64,000 bases of DNA from Stereum hirsutum FP-91666 SS1 (Eukaryota > Basidiomycota > Agaricomycetes > Russulales > Stereaceae), in contig NW_006763152.1 in assembly GCF_000264905.1 (NCBI RefSeq), positions 1-64,000 on the forward strand, in the 5' to 3' direction. A model generated the notes under the pieces. It was not told the origin of the DNA, ran no database searches, and was given only the letters and a program-made list of their open reading frames with translations. Positions 11,506 to 24,217 of this stretch are shown here, one piece after another. A program made the position numbers and the translations under genes. The stretch's first letter is position 1. Each line of letters starts with the position of its first letter.

Positions 11506-14233
11506 ATGTCCTCGGGCACTGCACCTGTCGATACCCACCCTCAGCTTTCTCTTCCCACATTGACTAAACTAAAGTCCACCGTACACGCCGACGTATCTCC
11601 GGTACTTGTAGCCTCCGAGTGGCTCCAGTCATTCACTTCTGCAATCGGTTCCAACGATATCAAAAAGCTCGGAGGGCTGTTCTTACAAGATGCGTTCTGG
11701 AAGGATATTCTTGCGCTCAGCTGGGACTACAGATCTATCCAAGGCGTCTCCCGTATCCTCCCATTCGTGGAGACATGTGCTCCGAAGAATCGTCTCACAA
11801 TATCCTCGATGGCTGAGGACCCATATCGCTCTCCTAAGCTTATCAAACTCTTCCCCGACCTGAGTTGGATACAATTCGGCTTTGCTTTAGAAACCAGCAT
11901 CGGGAAGGGGAATGGTTTTGCTCGCCTCGTTCCCACCTCCAGCGGTAAATGGAAGGCATACACGGTCTTCACCTCTCTCGAGACTCTTGCTGGCGAAAAG
12001 GTGTGCTGTTCCTTTCTCTGTCGTCTTCACTCTGGGAGCTTAAGTCTACATCATCCAGAGTGTTCCGAGTCGTCTTCCATATCAAGAAAAGCACTGGGCC
12101 GAGCGCCGTCAGCGTGAAATAGAACTTGTAGATGGCGACCCTTCCGTGTTGATCATAGGCGGAGGCCATAGTGGCCTTGAACTCGCGGCACGGCTCGGGA
12201 GGTTTGGTGTCTCTAACTTAGTAGTGGAAAAGAACCCCCGCGTAGGCGATAACGTATGTTGAATTCCATCGTTGCTGTATAACGTTCTTTCAACGCGTTC
12301 CTTTCTTCCGTAGTGGCGGACCCGCTACAAATCTCTATGTCTGCACGATCCCGTCTGTGAGTCTTTCTATTCGGCGTGATACATTTAATATTCCTCAAGA
12401 TGTACACTTTAGTTTACGACCAGCTGCCATATTTACCGTAAGAATTATTAGCGCCTTGCTATTTCTGCTCTCCTGCTGCATGAACTGATATATTGTTATA
12501 GCTACCCGTCGACATGGCCAATATACACTCCAAGAGCGAAGGTGAATGAAATGATTCCCATCGTCACTTTGCGGCGACTGTAACAGAGTCTTCTAGCTTG
12601 CCGACTGGATAGAAAACTACGCACAATCTCTAGAGATCAATGTCTGGACCTCGTCTCACGTCTCTAGCGCCCTCTGGCTACCCGATGAGCAACTGTGGAT
12701 GGTCTCCGTCATTCGTGAGGGAGAAGAACGAGCTATGAAGGTTAAGCACCTTATTTTTGCTACTGGTATGGGAGGAGGAGTCCCCGTTATTCCTAGGATT
12801 CCAGCAGAGGTGTGTTACTGGCTGTGTTGCATATCGTACCGCACACCGAATACAATACTGCTACGGATATAGAAATCGTTCAATGGGCAGATCCTTCATT
12901 CCGCTTCTTTTACCTCCGCCAAGGACTACATAGGCAAAAAGGTCCTCGTCGTTGGTTCCGGTAACTCCGGTACGTGTTTCTAGGTGCTCAACGCGAGTCC
13001 AATTCCTGACGGCGGGAATTTTCAGGCCATGATATTGCTCAGGATTTAGCAGAGATGGGCGTCGAAGTGACTATGTGAGTACTTCTATGTCAGGAGTCAT
13101 CACTTGCCTATCGTCTCTATCAGGCTGCAAAGATCCTCGACCTACGTTATATCGGCCGAAGGAGTTGCCAAACTTCTCAGCGGTAAGTCGCCCAATATTT
13201 GTATTTTTTTTTTTCAATCCTCGAAGCGTCTAAGTTTGCTCGCCACTTCAGGTGTTTTTTCGGAAACGGGGCCTCCTACTGAAATCGCCGACCGCTTGAA
13301 CGCATCGTTCCCCACCGAAATGGTCAAGCTTCTTTCGCAACGGAGTGCGCCAGGAATCGCGGCGACGCTGGACAAGTATGCTACTTCTATAGCTTGATAT
13401 TATGTTGATAACTATGACCCAATTTATTCGATCATAAACAGGGAAATCCACGACAAACTTAAGGCAGTGGGGTTCAAACTGAACCTTGGCCCTGACAATG
13501 GAGGACTTCTTCAATTGTTCCTGCGGCGTGGTGGTGGTTATTATGTCGGTACGTAGTGCGTATCACTCTCTATGATCGCACCATGTCCGACTCTCGCCCT
13601 CCTACCTTACCTTAATTCCAACAGACGTGGGCGCGAGTACCATGATTGCAGAGCGCAAGATCGGCCTTAAATCGGGCGCGTCGATCCAGGAGTATACTCA
13701 GCATGGTGTTAAATTCTCTGATGGCTCTGAGCTCTCGGTTGACGTCGTCGTCTATGCTACCGGGTGCGTTCGAGACCTACATGCTCTAACATGAATTTTA
13801 TACTTACTAGAGCAACATTCTCCTCCTCTTAGTTTCGGAGATCCCCGGCTACTCGTCAAGGACATATGCGGCTCTGATGTCGCGGATCTGCTTCATCCGG
13901 TTTGGGGATTGAATGAGGAGAGCGAGTTGCAGAGCGTCTGGCGCGATTCGGGGCATCCTCGACTTCACTTCGCTATTGGTAAACCGACTCCGTCTTACGC
14001 TTGATTTGGAGATCACTGACGTTTTGGGTGGTGCTAATGCACCGACTCTGCAGGTAACTTCGCTGTCTCGCGTCTGTATTCGCACTACCTCGCACTCCGT
14101 GAGTGTGAGTCACAATCCCTGATTTCGTGTACTAATGTACCTGCACGCGTTCTCCCTCTGCTCTGCGATTGGTTTCGATGCAGAACTCAAGGCCGAAGAT
14201 GACGGTATTGCACCTGAGCGTTATGATCAATAG
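11506..14233 (+). CDS. Flavin-dependent monooxygenase (FMO/BVMO-like) with NTF2-like N-terminus
   Basis: An NAD(P)H- and FAD-dependent oxygenase. The N-terminal part (about residues 30-165) looks like an NTF2/SnoaL-type fold (WLQSFTSAIGSNDIKKL...LFLQDAFWKDILA). The FAD-binding motif is IIGGGHSGLELAARL, and the NADPH motif VVGSGNSGHDIAQDL. Between them FNGQILHSASF matches the FxGxxxHxxxF/W-type fingerprint. ATG motifs (FATGMGGG, VVYATGFGDP) mark the class. The C-terminus has the family's usual NFAVSRLYSHYLALQL and ends at 14233. All exons splice in frame with short introns. The start at 11506 fits the usual family N-terminus; an in-frame ATG at 11305 would add 67 residues, possibly a targeting extension. 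The substrate is unknown. Confidence 0.88.
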
Positions 14234-14990
14234 ATTGGGGTAGATCCACCCGTGTTTGTGTATCAGTGCGCTCCCGCCACTGTGTGCTTCGACTCTCTTT
14301 ATATATCTCTGAATATTAGTAGAACAAATACATTGTTCGTCTGCTTGATGAATATTCACACCGGGTTGGAAGGCGGAGCCTAGAGGCTCTAAACATACAC
14401 AGAAATGACCCCCTGTTCCTATTGTGGCGTCTTCGGATTCTCAAGCTCCGATATTGCAGACGCGGTCGTCATTGTTGAGTGCTAAATTGCGAAAGATCAA
14501 AGATAGTTCCTTACGGAGCTACTCAATTGTTGAGACGATACAAGTCTATCTTCTATAGTATAAGATGATTCCTCGTGTAAGATACTTGGCAAGATATGCC
14601 CCGTTATAGCGTCAAATACTAACCTCGACAGGGATACTACACACTCCTACGAGATCGTCGTGCCCCGGTACTGTCGTTGGTTCTGACGAATGTGCTGGAC
14701 CGAGGAACTCACTAAATGTACCGAAGTACGTTGCGTGACACCATACCCTTCCTTGACATATTTTGTGCATAATAATATTTAAATATCTGGAAGATAATTC
14801 GTATACCGGCATATGGGAAGAATAGTACGTGCACACAGACAAGGTGGAACGACAGACAAGAAAAGGTCCACCCCGGCCGCTATCGATACTCTGACGAGCC
14901 ACGGTAGTCAAGACGATCTGCCTACGATATCACCCCTGCTTTATGTTCGTAAAACCTGGATGATCAAGAGGTTGTATCGTAGGAATTGTT
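14234..14990. other. Convergent intergenic region
   Basis: This lies between the 3' ends of the monooxygenase (+) and the third DUF6534 gene (-). No coding signal or strong repeat was seen. Confidence 0.5.
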
Positions 14991-16732
14991 TTATTTTCCT
15001 TTCTCTGGATCCACGCCCCCTTTTCCTACTGGATGTTCCGTCATCGAAGAGTCGTCGTCGCCATTCTCTGGCATTGATGGGCCCGTGCTTTCGTTTGCGC
15101 TTGAAATATCCATGGTGGAGTTGGGGTACTTGAACTTCATAGCGAGGTTTGAATTTGTTTCCTTGAAATGGTCTTGAGCATCTTTAGCAGGTAAGCCGTA
15201 AGATGGCACTACAATCCGCTCCTTCACCAGTGATTATTTCTCAGTAAGTGCATAGCTTTGAAGCGAAGGGAAATTAGGTCAACGAGGCGGAGGCGGTCTT
15301 ACCTGCTTAGTTCGTATCTCGAGTGATATCGCATCCGTACTCTTGGCGTGGTATTTTCCCGGACCAAAGGGTCCGCGAGCGTTTAATCTACAAATGGTTT
15401 TGTAAGTCGAAACAACAGCAGAAGGAAGGGAAGAGGGACTAACGAGGCCATAAGGGCATTGGACAACACTGGATACGGACCGTTTCAATAGAAAGACATA
15501 GTACATACGGGAAAGACTACTCACATTTGGCATAGAACGCTGAGAGAGAACCGAAGAGATCTGAACAGGGTTTGAACGTGACAATAAGCAATCCGTTATG
15601 ATAGCGTTTGGTGAATACTCACTGGTTTCGGGGTCTACGAGGGTCTGTACCAAGTAGGATCAAGATGAATATCTTCATTTTGAAACCTGAAAAGATGTTC
15701 TTGCTCACCATGATGAATATGGCGGCGGCAACCAAGCTAAGGGGTGAGGGGGTGAGGAAAAAATTTACACATGATTTGAAGTTCTTGACTAACGCAGCAA
15801 CAATTCCAGTTTCTATTCAAGAATTATTATGAGAACGGGTCAATCAATGTTACTGAACACGAGCTGAGTATTTGGGGACTAAGTTACCTAGTGACCACAG
15901 AGTGATAGACGTAATAATATCGTCCGTCCTATGACAAGGCCGCAGAGTTAGGAGAGATCCTTAAAAAACGTCGAGAAACAGTGATATTCACCTCTTGATT
16001 CCACTTCGCTTTCTGTGTAGATAGTAGCAGAGAGCAGAAGTATTGAGAACATTTATAGTGACATCCAACGACATGATAGCGGTTGTTGTCTTGAACATGG
16101 CTGGAGGATACGCGACCGGGCCAACCCTGAGAAGGACAGTGATAGCGATACCACCAAGTACCTCCAGTACTGCGATACTCCACGATATAATACTTATGGT
16201 TCGTCTTCCCGATAGCACATAAATTCGGTAGGCATAATAGGACTGTTTCATCGCTGAAGTCAGCAAAAGATGCGAAGTAGCCCGAAATAGAATAGTACGC
16301 ACTTGAACAGTCGCACTAATTATACTGTGCAAGAGCACAGATGCATCGACGGACCAGTGCCTTGAACCGATTTCCTCCAAGTTGCCGAAGTATGTCACTG
16401 TCAGCCTGTAAAGATACATACAGAACGCGGCAGTGTGTGATGTTTCTATAATCCTAAAATATAAGTTAGCCCACGTCAGTGGGCATATCCACCGTCACGC
16501 TCACCATATCCAGACTACCTGTGTTTCGGTTTCAGCGTAAATTAATTGCACCAATTATGGTGGATTAACGCACAAGATAACGAATGAAGGGCCGGTCGTG
16601 GAACTTGCTGCGCCAATACACAAATACCTGGCAGGAAGTGATGGCGTAGAGGAATGTAGACAGGAGTACCGAGAGCTCTAGCCCTGCAAGGGTCACAGTA
16701 ACAACTGAAGGGAGAGCGGCGGGCGAATCCAT
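14991..16732 (-). CDS. DUF6534 integral membrane protein, diverged third copy
   Basis: A minus-strand multi-exon membrane protein of the DUF6534 family. From the ATG at 16732 the first exon reads MDSPAALPSVVTVTLAG, then a hydrophobic helix and QVFVYWRSKFHDRPF, equivalent to the QTYIYWIRF region of the other copies. Next come an exon with IETSHTAAFCMYLYRLTVTYFG, an exon ending SIISATVQ, then SYYAYRIYVLSGRR, two more helices, and TINVLNTSALCYYLHRKRSG. The C-terminal motif appears as RLNARGPFG, followed by a polar Ser/Asp/Glu tail ending at 14991. It is far more diverged from the tandem pair than they are from each other, and lies in opposite orientation, so it is an older paralogue. Exon joins around 15400-15830 are uncertain. 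Confidence 0.7.
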
Positions 16733-18294
16733 GACAGGATATGAGTGTGTCTTCAGAGACGGCTACACAACACCCTCTTTATGAAGCGCTGATCCTGAGA
16801 CCTATGTTCTCAGCGTCAGGGAAGAATCATTACTATCCATCAATGCGGGCTGCGCTCTCTTTAAATATAGATATTGTGTTTCTCCGAGGGGGAATTGCCA
16901 ACAAACAATATGGGTGGACTAATGTAACGTGAAAACTCAGTCGACGGATGATCTGATGGTGTGAACCCTTACCTTTGGCATCTACACTTTCCCTGTGCTC
17001 AGCAGGAAATGCTTTGTTATCGCCTGGGTTTGAAGTGCCCACTGATCATCATATCACTGATTGAGACCCTAACATTAGGGTTTTTCCCGTCTAATTTGAA
17101 CGGTGGACTACGACAATGCACATGGTACGCCAGGGTGAGGTTCGATTCGAGAGAGATGCCTCACAACGTAGTCATGATGTACAACCCGCTGACCAAGTTC
17201 GATCTTCCTGCGAATTAGAAGACAGAAATGTTAGATCATTAGTTTTTCTTGGACTGAAACCAACAATCTTCGCATCAGTACGCCGCCTATCCGATCGAAA
17301 TGTGTTTCGTTTCAGGATGTATTTGCGGACATGTCGGAGGGCGATACTTGTCCCGGTAGGGGTTCACAGAATACAAAGAAGATATCAAGGTTACACATCT
17401 ACTTGGACGCAACGAGGTTATACAAGTACACGACTACATACCCTTTTTGTCACACGATTCGATGACGGGGAAGCGCCCGGCAGAAGAACAGTGTCGCAGC
17501 CATATGACTTTGTATCACCCATAAAGTACGAATTCTCCGGGGGCCCGTTTATGAAGTAAATGGTGGTCCTGTATCCGAGCGCGGTAGACCGAGGGAGAGG
17601 AGAAATCCAGGGAGGGAGCTACTTATATATACGAAGCGCAAACTTCGCCGACGATGAGCAGCAAGCAATTTTGACGGTGCGACGTTGCCAAGAATTCCAG
17701 CCCAATACTAATTGTGAGAAAGGGTCCTGCTCGGTCTAACGATGCTCCTGTTAGAGCTACTTCAACCTTCGATTCCCGACCAGTCAAATACGACACATGA
17801 TGCCTATCAACTCAAGAGGTGGTTATCAGAAGAACGAGTTGACCTCAGAGCGTCAGGCAAAGAAGGATCGAGAAAATTCGTTGTGATTCCGCATCATCAT
17901 CATGGACGGACCAACGAGAACCAACCTCATCCAGCATCGTTGACATTCTTAAGAAGCAGTCGTTCCGGCTTCGCCGCCCAACCCACACTCTGTGCACTCG
18001 GTAAGACGGGCGTCATCGCTGCCGGCCTACCCTGCGGACTTGTGTACCTCCCAGAAGAGCCTTACTCGTCGTACCCTTCGGGTCGTGACACGGCAACGTT
18101 GCTCTTGAGAAAGATACGCTATGATGAGCGCTTTCTGTACGACTCGAACGGGAGCGCACCGTCTGCTCATGTGCGACCTAACTTATAAGATACAGTATCA
18201 TTGCCGCTGACCTACTGCACGATCGTGTATTTTCGGTGAGGCCAACTTGCCATGCGACTTCGTGTCCATGTCAGCGTCGTCCTTGAGAAACGCG
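16733..18294. other. Intergenic region with a decayed MFS C-terminal fragment
   Basis: No intact gene is supported, although a 147-codon (17116-17559) and a 148-codon (17742-18188) open frame occur on the + strand. The latter overlaps, antisense, the fragment at 18119-18160 that resembles the end of the neighbouring transporter. Confidence 0.5.
18119..18160 (-). pseudogene. Duplicate fragment of an MFS transporter C-terminus
   Basis: On the minus strand this reads ALPFESYRKRSS followed by stop, nearly the same as the last residues of the adjacent transporter (ALAFPFEPYGKRSS, stop at 18295). Nucleotide similarity extends some tens of bases past the stop on both copies. No upstream transporter exons are seen next to it, so it is a short remnant of a local duplication. 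Confidence 0.6.
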
Positions 18295-20422
18295 TTACGA
18301 CGAGCGCTTTCCGTACGGCTCGAACGGAAACGCAAGTGCCACAGCGGCCATGACTAAACAAAATACCACACAGATAGAAACGATCAACTTTCATCCAACC
18401 CTCTACAAAAAAGAACCAGAGTGAAAACAAAGAGAACTAATCAACTCACCAACATACAGCGCCGCACAGATCCAAATCGGCACCACCGTCTCCGTATTCG
18501 CCACCGTCGCCACCACCGCGCTCAATATGCCCATCACCCGATTACACCCCACAGCTATCCCGTTCCCCGTCGCCCGATGTGCGGAAGGTAGGACTTCGGG
18601 CGTGTAGGCGTAGAGGCAGCCGTAGTAGATATTGAGGCAGAAGGAGATGGCGCAGTTGAAGCCGAGGTTTTGGGCGGAGGTGCGGACTTGGGTATACGCG
18701 AAGAAAAAGGTCACTGGGTGATGTGGGTTTAGATTTAGCATTTCTTGTGAGTACGATAGGATATGTGGAATAAGGCAACGATGACGTACTGGTGACAAGG
18801 GCGCCGATGACCATTGTTCCACGACGGCCGAGGACGCGCCAGTTGCAGAGGAAGCCTGCCAGCACGGGTCCAAAGATACCGCATGCGTTGACGATGGCGT
18901 AGTTCCTCCATGTCGTATAGTTACTTCCATCTCCGGTCTCTGCACCGCGAGATTTGAGGTACTCGGGAAGGAAAACGTTGTAGAGCGGATAGGCGAGACC
19001 TATGAGCGTCCAAGAAAACCTGGATACAGATTCATGAGTGAGATCTCTGGAAATACGGACGGGAACAGAGCCATGAAGACTTACCAAACCAAGGACGTTG
19101 ACAGGCCCATCTTCCTCGTCGCGAACAAACCACCCAAATGTGCCCCTAGCTCCTTGATCGATGCCCGCATTCCCTTCTTCCCCGCATTTGCTCCCTTCTC
19201 CGAATTAACCACCCCACAAGCCTGCAACTGCTCCACAGTCAAACTACACGGCCTCCCATATTTATCGGCCAGCGATCTGAACCCCTGCACAACCTCTTCA
19301 TCCCGACCCTTCCCGAGTAAGTACTTGGGCGTTTCGTGAAGACGGATGACGGTGACGCGCAGTATGGACATGACGAATACGAGGGCGCCACAAGTATACC
19401 ATTCGTAACGCCAGCCCATATTATTAGCTTTTGTACATGTAGGGGCGGACTCGCATGCGAAGTCGGCTAGATGTGGAACAGAGTAAGAAAAAGTTGGCGC
19501 AACAGAAGAGGAGACCCACAGAGGAACGGCCATGCGACGAGGCCGGCGAGGAGTTGGCCGACTCCCCACCAGCAAGCAAGGAGTGTCAGAAGCCATTGCT
19601 GTTTACTGGGAAGGAACTGTGACGAAAGTCAGCACTGATGCTAGATTCCGAGGGCGCGCCGAAATTGACTCAATTATCCAGAGGGAGGCACTGGGTACTC
19701 ATTCGGAATACAGTATGAGCCCGCGCTCGGCCTCATTCCCGCAATATCCCCGCTCAAATGCTACCATGGAAAGAAACGGGTCGCACCTCCAAAAACACAG
19801 TTGTATCCATGACCAAATTTCCTCCTCCTCCGAACGCACTCAACGCCACAAACAACCCAAGAACCTCCCAATTCGGCGAAGCACCGGCCGCAATCGCGAA
19901 TATGCTACATATGAGCAACGATGTGTTGAATGCGAAGCGCCTGCCGATGATGTCGGATGTCATGCCCCAGAAGAGGGCACCTACGAGAAGGCCGACGTAA
20001 GAGGCGATGGTGAGTCCTTTACTGAAGGAGGGTTGGAACTCGAGGACGGCTTGGGTTGACGTTATGGACTGAAGGAGGAGGAGGAGTGAGTCGACGGCAT
20101 AGCCGAAGCCCGTAAGGACGAAGAGTTTGACGTGGTAAGGCTATGTTCTACTTAGTCAGAAGAAATACATCATGTCTTATGAGCTGAACTTACAGTCCAC
20201 CCTATCTCGTCAATTACCTTCGAAAGTAAAGTGAGGGTGATCCATGAACACATGAAGGAAAACACGTACATTATTCACGAGATGCATCTTCGCGTCGAGC
20301 GCCGGATCCACATCTTCTAAAGATAAAACTTCACCTCTTCCTGCTGTCGTGCTTGACGTATCATCGCTCACGTCGACCTTGGTTCCCACCTCGACACCGT
20401 CCTGTTTCTCAACGTCGCTCAT
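18295..20422 (-). CDS. MFS transporter, sugar/SV2-like
   Basis: A twelve-helix-type major facilitator permease. It starts MSDVEKQDGVEV at 20422 with an acidic N-terminus. KMHLVNN and a short VIDEIGWT segment follow, split by introns, then PYHVKLFVLTGFGYAVDSL. Motif-A-like sequence is GMTSDIIGRRFAF, with FGGGGNLVMDTTVFLEF after it. The central loop has LHETPKYLLGKGRDEE, the sugar-transporter-like end of helix 6, then helices with GYLYAYTPEVLP-type sequence (CLYAYTPEVLPSAHRATGNG). The last exon, after an intron near 18346-18465, gives AAVALAFPFEPYGKRSS and a stop at 18295. Fungal relatives are annotated only as general substrate transporters. All exons are open, so the gene looks functional. 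Confidence 0.85.
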
Positions 20423-22137
20423 GATGTCAGTATCGATGAAAGTAGTTTGTGGATAGAGAAACGGATGACAGACCAGTTATCTCGTTCAGAGCTGCCTTTA
20501 TGTAGTTAAACCGATATAGGCCATCCACGCGACCATTTTTATGAATGATAGTCGCACGTTCGCTCGCGACGGACAGAAAGGATGTTGACTTTTGTGGAGA
20601 AAGCCATAAGCGATACCGAGTTGGGCGCTTGCCATATTCATCCGGGGACAAGAGCCAGTTGCTCGGGTCTTCACTCCCCAAGGGCCATCGTCGTGCGCCA
20701 TGGCAGCTCGACTTCACCACCCTCCACCTCGTTCCGTCGTAAACTTTCAGATATGGTCCAATGAGAACTCATTTACTTATTCGCGGTAATTACTGTAGTA
20801 TCTTGCCTCTTATCTCTAGGCTCCTGCCTGTCATTATCTTCTCCTAGCGTGGCTTACACTGGCAGCCACTGACTAGCAGAGGCACTCCCGCCACCTTCAT
20901 GATGCATCTATGATGCATCGATATGTTGCTAGGTATCGGGATAATCCACCGCACTAGGGTCTGGTCTGCCGTCCCAGCTCCTTGTTCCAAGGTTCCACCT
21001 ACAACCTTAACCTGCTCTTCTGTGCTTGCTAGCGTCGTCTTTGTTTTGCCCTGCTATGGGCAATTTAAGCTCTTTGCTCGTGATCAATCGGACTCAACTT
21101 GAAGTTCAGTAGCCTATCGTTATCTTCCCGACTTATCGCCTGTACCTTGCCCGAACCTTTGTGACACTCTCTCATTGAAATCTCATTTTTCGCCAGCTCA
21201 TATCCGGCTTTATATTCTGACGGTTCTGAATACGCCCACGGCGCTCTGGAGCGCCTGCAGTCTATTTCCGAGGACAAGCATTCAGGGTGGTAAACCCTTC
21301 TGTAGAGAGGTTTGCCCCCCCGGATTATTCGTGGGTATGAGCGCTACGTAGAGCAGGGCTCAGGAATGGTCGCGAGATCTTCAGTATCGAAGATAATGAG
21401 CAGCACAGTTAGCGCTCTTTTCTTAATCACCAAACTTCTGTCTCTTCCTTTCTTGTTCGAACTCATGAAATACATAGAGAGAGGGTAACAAAATGCCGTG
21501 TCGCTACTCAGACAGGTATTGAGAATGTGGTTTCGAGACCTCTCTTGGAGGATGTCGACCCGGATTTAAACGCAAGTACTTATGTATCTAATGAATGATG
21601 TGCCACCATCTGTACACACTCAGGCCATCCTATACAAAATCCCCGCTCACTTCACTTCGTGGTTACTGAGGAGGTTGGCCGGCATGTAAACTTTAGTGCC
21701 CGAGCTTGATGACCGTCGTTCAACCCAGATCGTTGAGTTATAATGTACTCCGAGACCCACTAGCCTTCCATTTCTACTAAGTACCTATCCATCCAGTTAT
21801 CATTAACGCCTCAAACCCTTCACTCTCATCGACTTCAGCGATGCCTCCTTCAACTGATAGCTACAGAGCAACGTACGTCGTATTTACCCTCGGTTCGAAA
21901 CTGGCTGCGTACTTTGGCTGATCATATACCGAACAGTATTTGCTCGACATGTCCGCGCCACACTCGCGCCACACTCGCTGTGGCGTATGTGGCTGAGTGT
22001 TGAAACTCCGACTAAATGTTCCTGTGTTCAGGTCTGTTCTTCGTGTCGCTCTTCCTCATCAACCACCACCATCCCTGCGTCGTCAACGGATTTGACATCC
22101 GAACTAATCAACTTCGATACATTCTCATTCTTTGGAA
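20423..22137. other. Intergenic, no supported gene
   Basis: Short frames only. An ATG at 21841 is followed after ten codons by a GTACGT donor and could be a leader exon of the BTB gene, but I cannot prove the join. A small direct repeat of gatgcatc occurs near 20901-20920. Confidence 0.45.
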
Positions 22138-23346
22138 ATGTCCCATCCCGAGGGCGACGATGCTCAGCACCAGTCGCTACGACGCCAACGATCCCCCGAA
22201 TGTGACACCAGCGACATCGCGGACTTGGGTCCTCCTACAAAACGTTCCAAGACCGATATGGAGAAGCCTGTCTCACTCTATCCGAAGTGGTCAAGCTCTG
22301 GTTCTTTCTGGAAGAATGCGAAGGTATGGTACTCCGAGGGCGACACTGTCATTATCTGCGAAGGCATGGGGTTTCGAGTTCAGAGACAGACCATTGTCGA
22401 TCGCTCCGAGGTCTTGCGTAAGATGTTCGACGACTCGACTTTGACTTCCGAAGAGATCTACGAAGGTTGCAATGTGATTCGCGTCGAAGGTAGCTCCGTA
22501 GATTTCTATTACTTGTTTCAAGCTCTACGAGGCGAAAGGTAAGTCTTTCCTCTGTCTCATACGGTTTAGTACTTGGTTTCACCTCATGAACGTTGTACGG
22601 TAGCTATCTACGAGAACTATGTGATACAGAGGCCGAGGCGGTACACCAAGTACGTCATCAACTTTCTGTTTCGCCGTATATGCTCTGACGAGTGAGTCTG
22701 TGCGTCGCGCAGTTGCTCCGCTCATCAACTAAATACACCGTCAAAGGCATTCGCGACTATGCCATCGCCTGGATCACTTCTCATTTTCCTGACACGTTCG
22801 AAAAGTATAAATCCGTCGAACGACCGTCGGAGTTCTCCTCAGTGTACGCGTCTCAGTGCTGGCACGCCTTAGAAATTGCCAAAGAGTTCTCGATCCCGAT
22901 CATTATTCCCGCCGCGCTTTATGCGTGCTCTCTCATGAGTGGCGACGACATACGACAGTTCAGAAACGGCTATTTAATGGACCTCTATCCCCGTGTCCAA
23001 GCGACGTTGGATGATTTCCGAGACCAGTTCAGGGCCGACAAACGTGAGCGCTTACGCAAGTTCCGTAAATGCTAGAACACGGATAAAAAAATACATCTGG
23101 CAGCGGACCGATGGACGTTGTTCTTTTTCGGATGAAGGTTCTGTGTTATCAGAGTCTGCTGGTTATGATGTATTCCATGGCACGGTCACTCGTTTGGATC
23201 CTTGCGAGAAGTGTCTGCCCGGGATCGAAAAGGAGGAGCAGGATATGAAGAATATTTTGTGGGACAGTCTTCCGCTTCATTGTGGTTTCAGTGACTGGGA
23301 GAGGGTACGGCTGTTGCAGGCGGCAGCTGATAAAAGGAGGAAATAG
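22138..23346 (+). CDS. BTB/POZ-domain protein
   Basis: The N-terminus is polar (MSHPEGDDAQHQSLRRQRS) with a basic KRSK patch. The BTB fold follows: VWYSEGDTVIICEGMGFRV, then a helix with RSEVLRKMFDDST, and VIRVEGSSVDFYYLFQAL. Introns near 22539-22603 and 22650-22712 join in frame to YLRELCDTEAEAVHQ and LLRSSTKYTVKGIRDYAIAW, which is the post-BTB helical region. The end is typical of the basidiomycete family: a CEKCLPGIEKEEQD segment and WDSLPLHCGFSDWERV, stopping at 23346. Between about 23030 and 23075 the reading frame must shift by one base to reach this end. The only intron that fits would be about 40 nt, so an indel or an odd intron is possible. Such proteins are adaptor-like; the partner is unknown. 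Confidence 0.75.
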
Positions 23347-24217
23347 TCATTTGAAGGTGAATCCTCTCTCTAATTTGATATTCTGCTACGAGTTTCTCGC
23401 TGACACGATCTCTTGTGCGACAAAGCGCACTCGTTTGGACAAACCCCACTAATCTCTCTCGGAGCCTCCCTACAAATGTTTATTTTATCCTTGTTCAGAT
23501 GAAATACATGTTGTGTTTCTTGGGGCATATATATAATGCACCAATGCCAACGTACTTATCGCATCTTCTCAGCTCGTTGTACCGAAGTTTGCAAGATTTT
23601 GCCTTGAACGTGCTCTGTGTGGCGCAAACGTGTGTCCCTCGCCACACTCGATCGTCGGCGGAGACCCGTTTCGTCGCATTTGCGTTCCGGTTCAACCCGA
23701 GTCTTGCAGTCTTCTCCTCTTCGTGACCCTCAACCAAAGCCTCAGCACCATCTCTGGCTCGAGTTCCACAAAGAGGTCCCATACCTATTGCCTCTCTTAG
23801 TCATCTTTCGTGATACCCTCCCACCTTTGAGGGTATCTTGTTCGAGAGCGAAAATTTTTGTCGTGTTCTATACCTATCGGTTTCTCTTCGAGTCCATCAG
23901 TTACCTGGACCAGAGGAGTCTTCCTGGTTGAGACCACTCACCCTATGAAGGAATTCAGCCTTTATCCCTTTGCAGCGTTGGTGTATCTCCCAACCAATAG
24001 GCAGTTGAACCAAGGCCCTGAAACCCGAAGTGAACATCCTCAGCGCTTAATGGCACGAGGTTGTTATAGCTGTAGTGGCGAAGTTTCCCTGTCTGCGATC
24101 TGAACTCGAAGGCCATCTCCTGTTCATCTTCCAAAGATCATCTAGCATCGTCTTCCACGTATCAGTCCCCATCTACCACTAATTCTTACCTTGACTCACA
24201 CGCAAAAGACTGTCCAG
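23347..24217. other. Intergenic, no supported gene
   Basis: Several open frames of 80-104 codons overlap on both strands here, but none shows a recognisable motif or exon logic. The end contains the promoter of the phenol-hydroxylase-like gene. Confidence 0.5.

Noticed and set aside
17066..17081. ACCCTAA-CA-TTAGGGT, two telomere-like units head to head
   Set aside because: Only one unit in each orientation with no array; a 7-bp palindrome of this kind is expected by chance in 64 kb.
17131..17145. GGTTCGATTCGAG as a tRNA B-box
   Set aside because: The last bases do not match the B-box consensus, and no A-box or cloverleaf could be built around it.
17742..18188. 148-codon + strand frame near the MFS gene
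   Set aside because: No motif, and it overlaps antisense the MFS C-terminal fragment; there is no evidence of coding.
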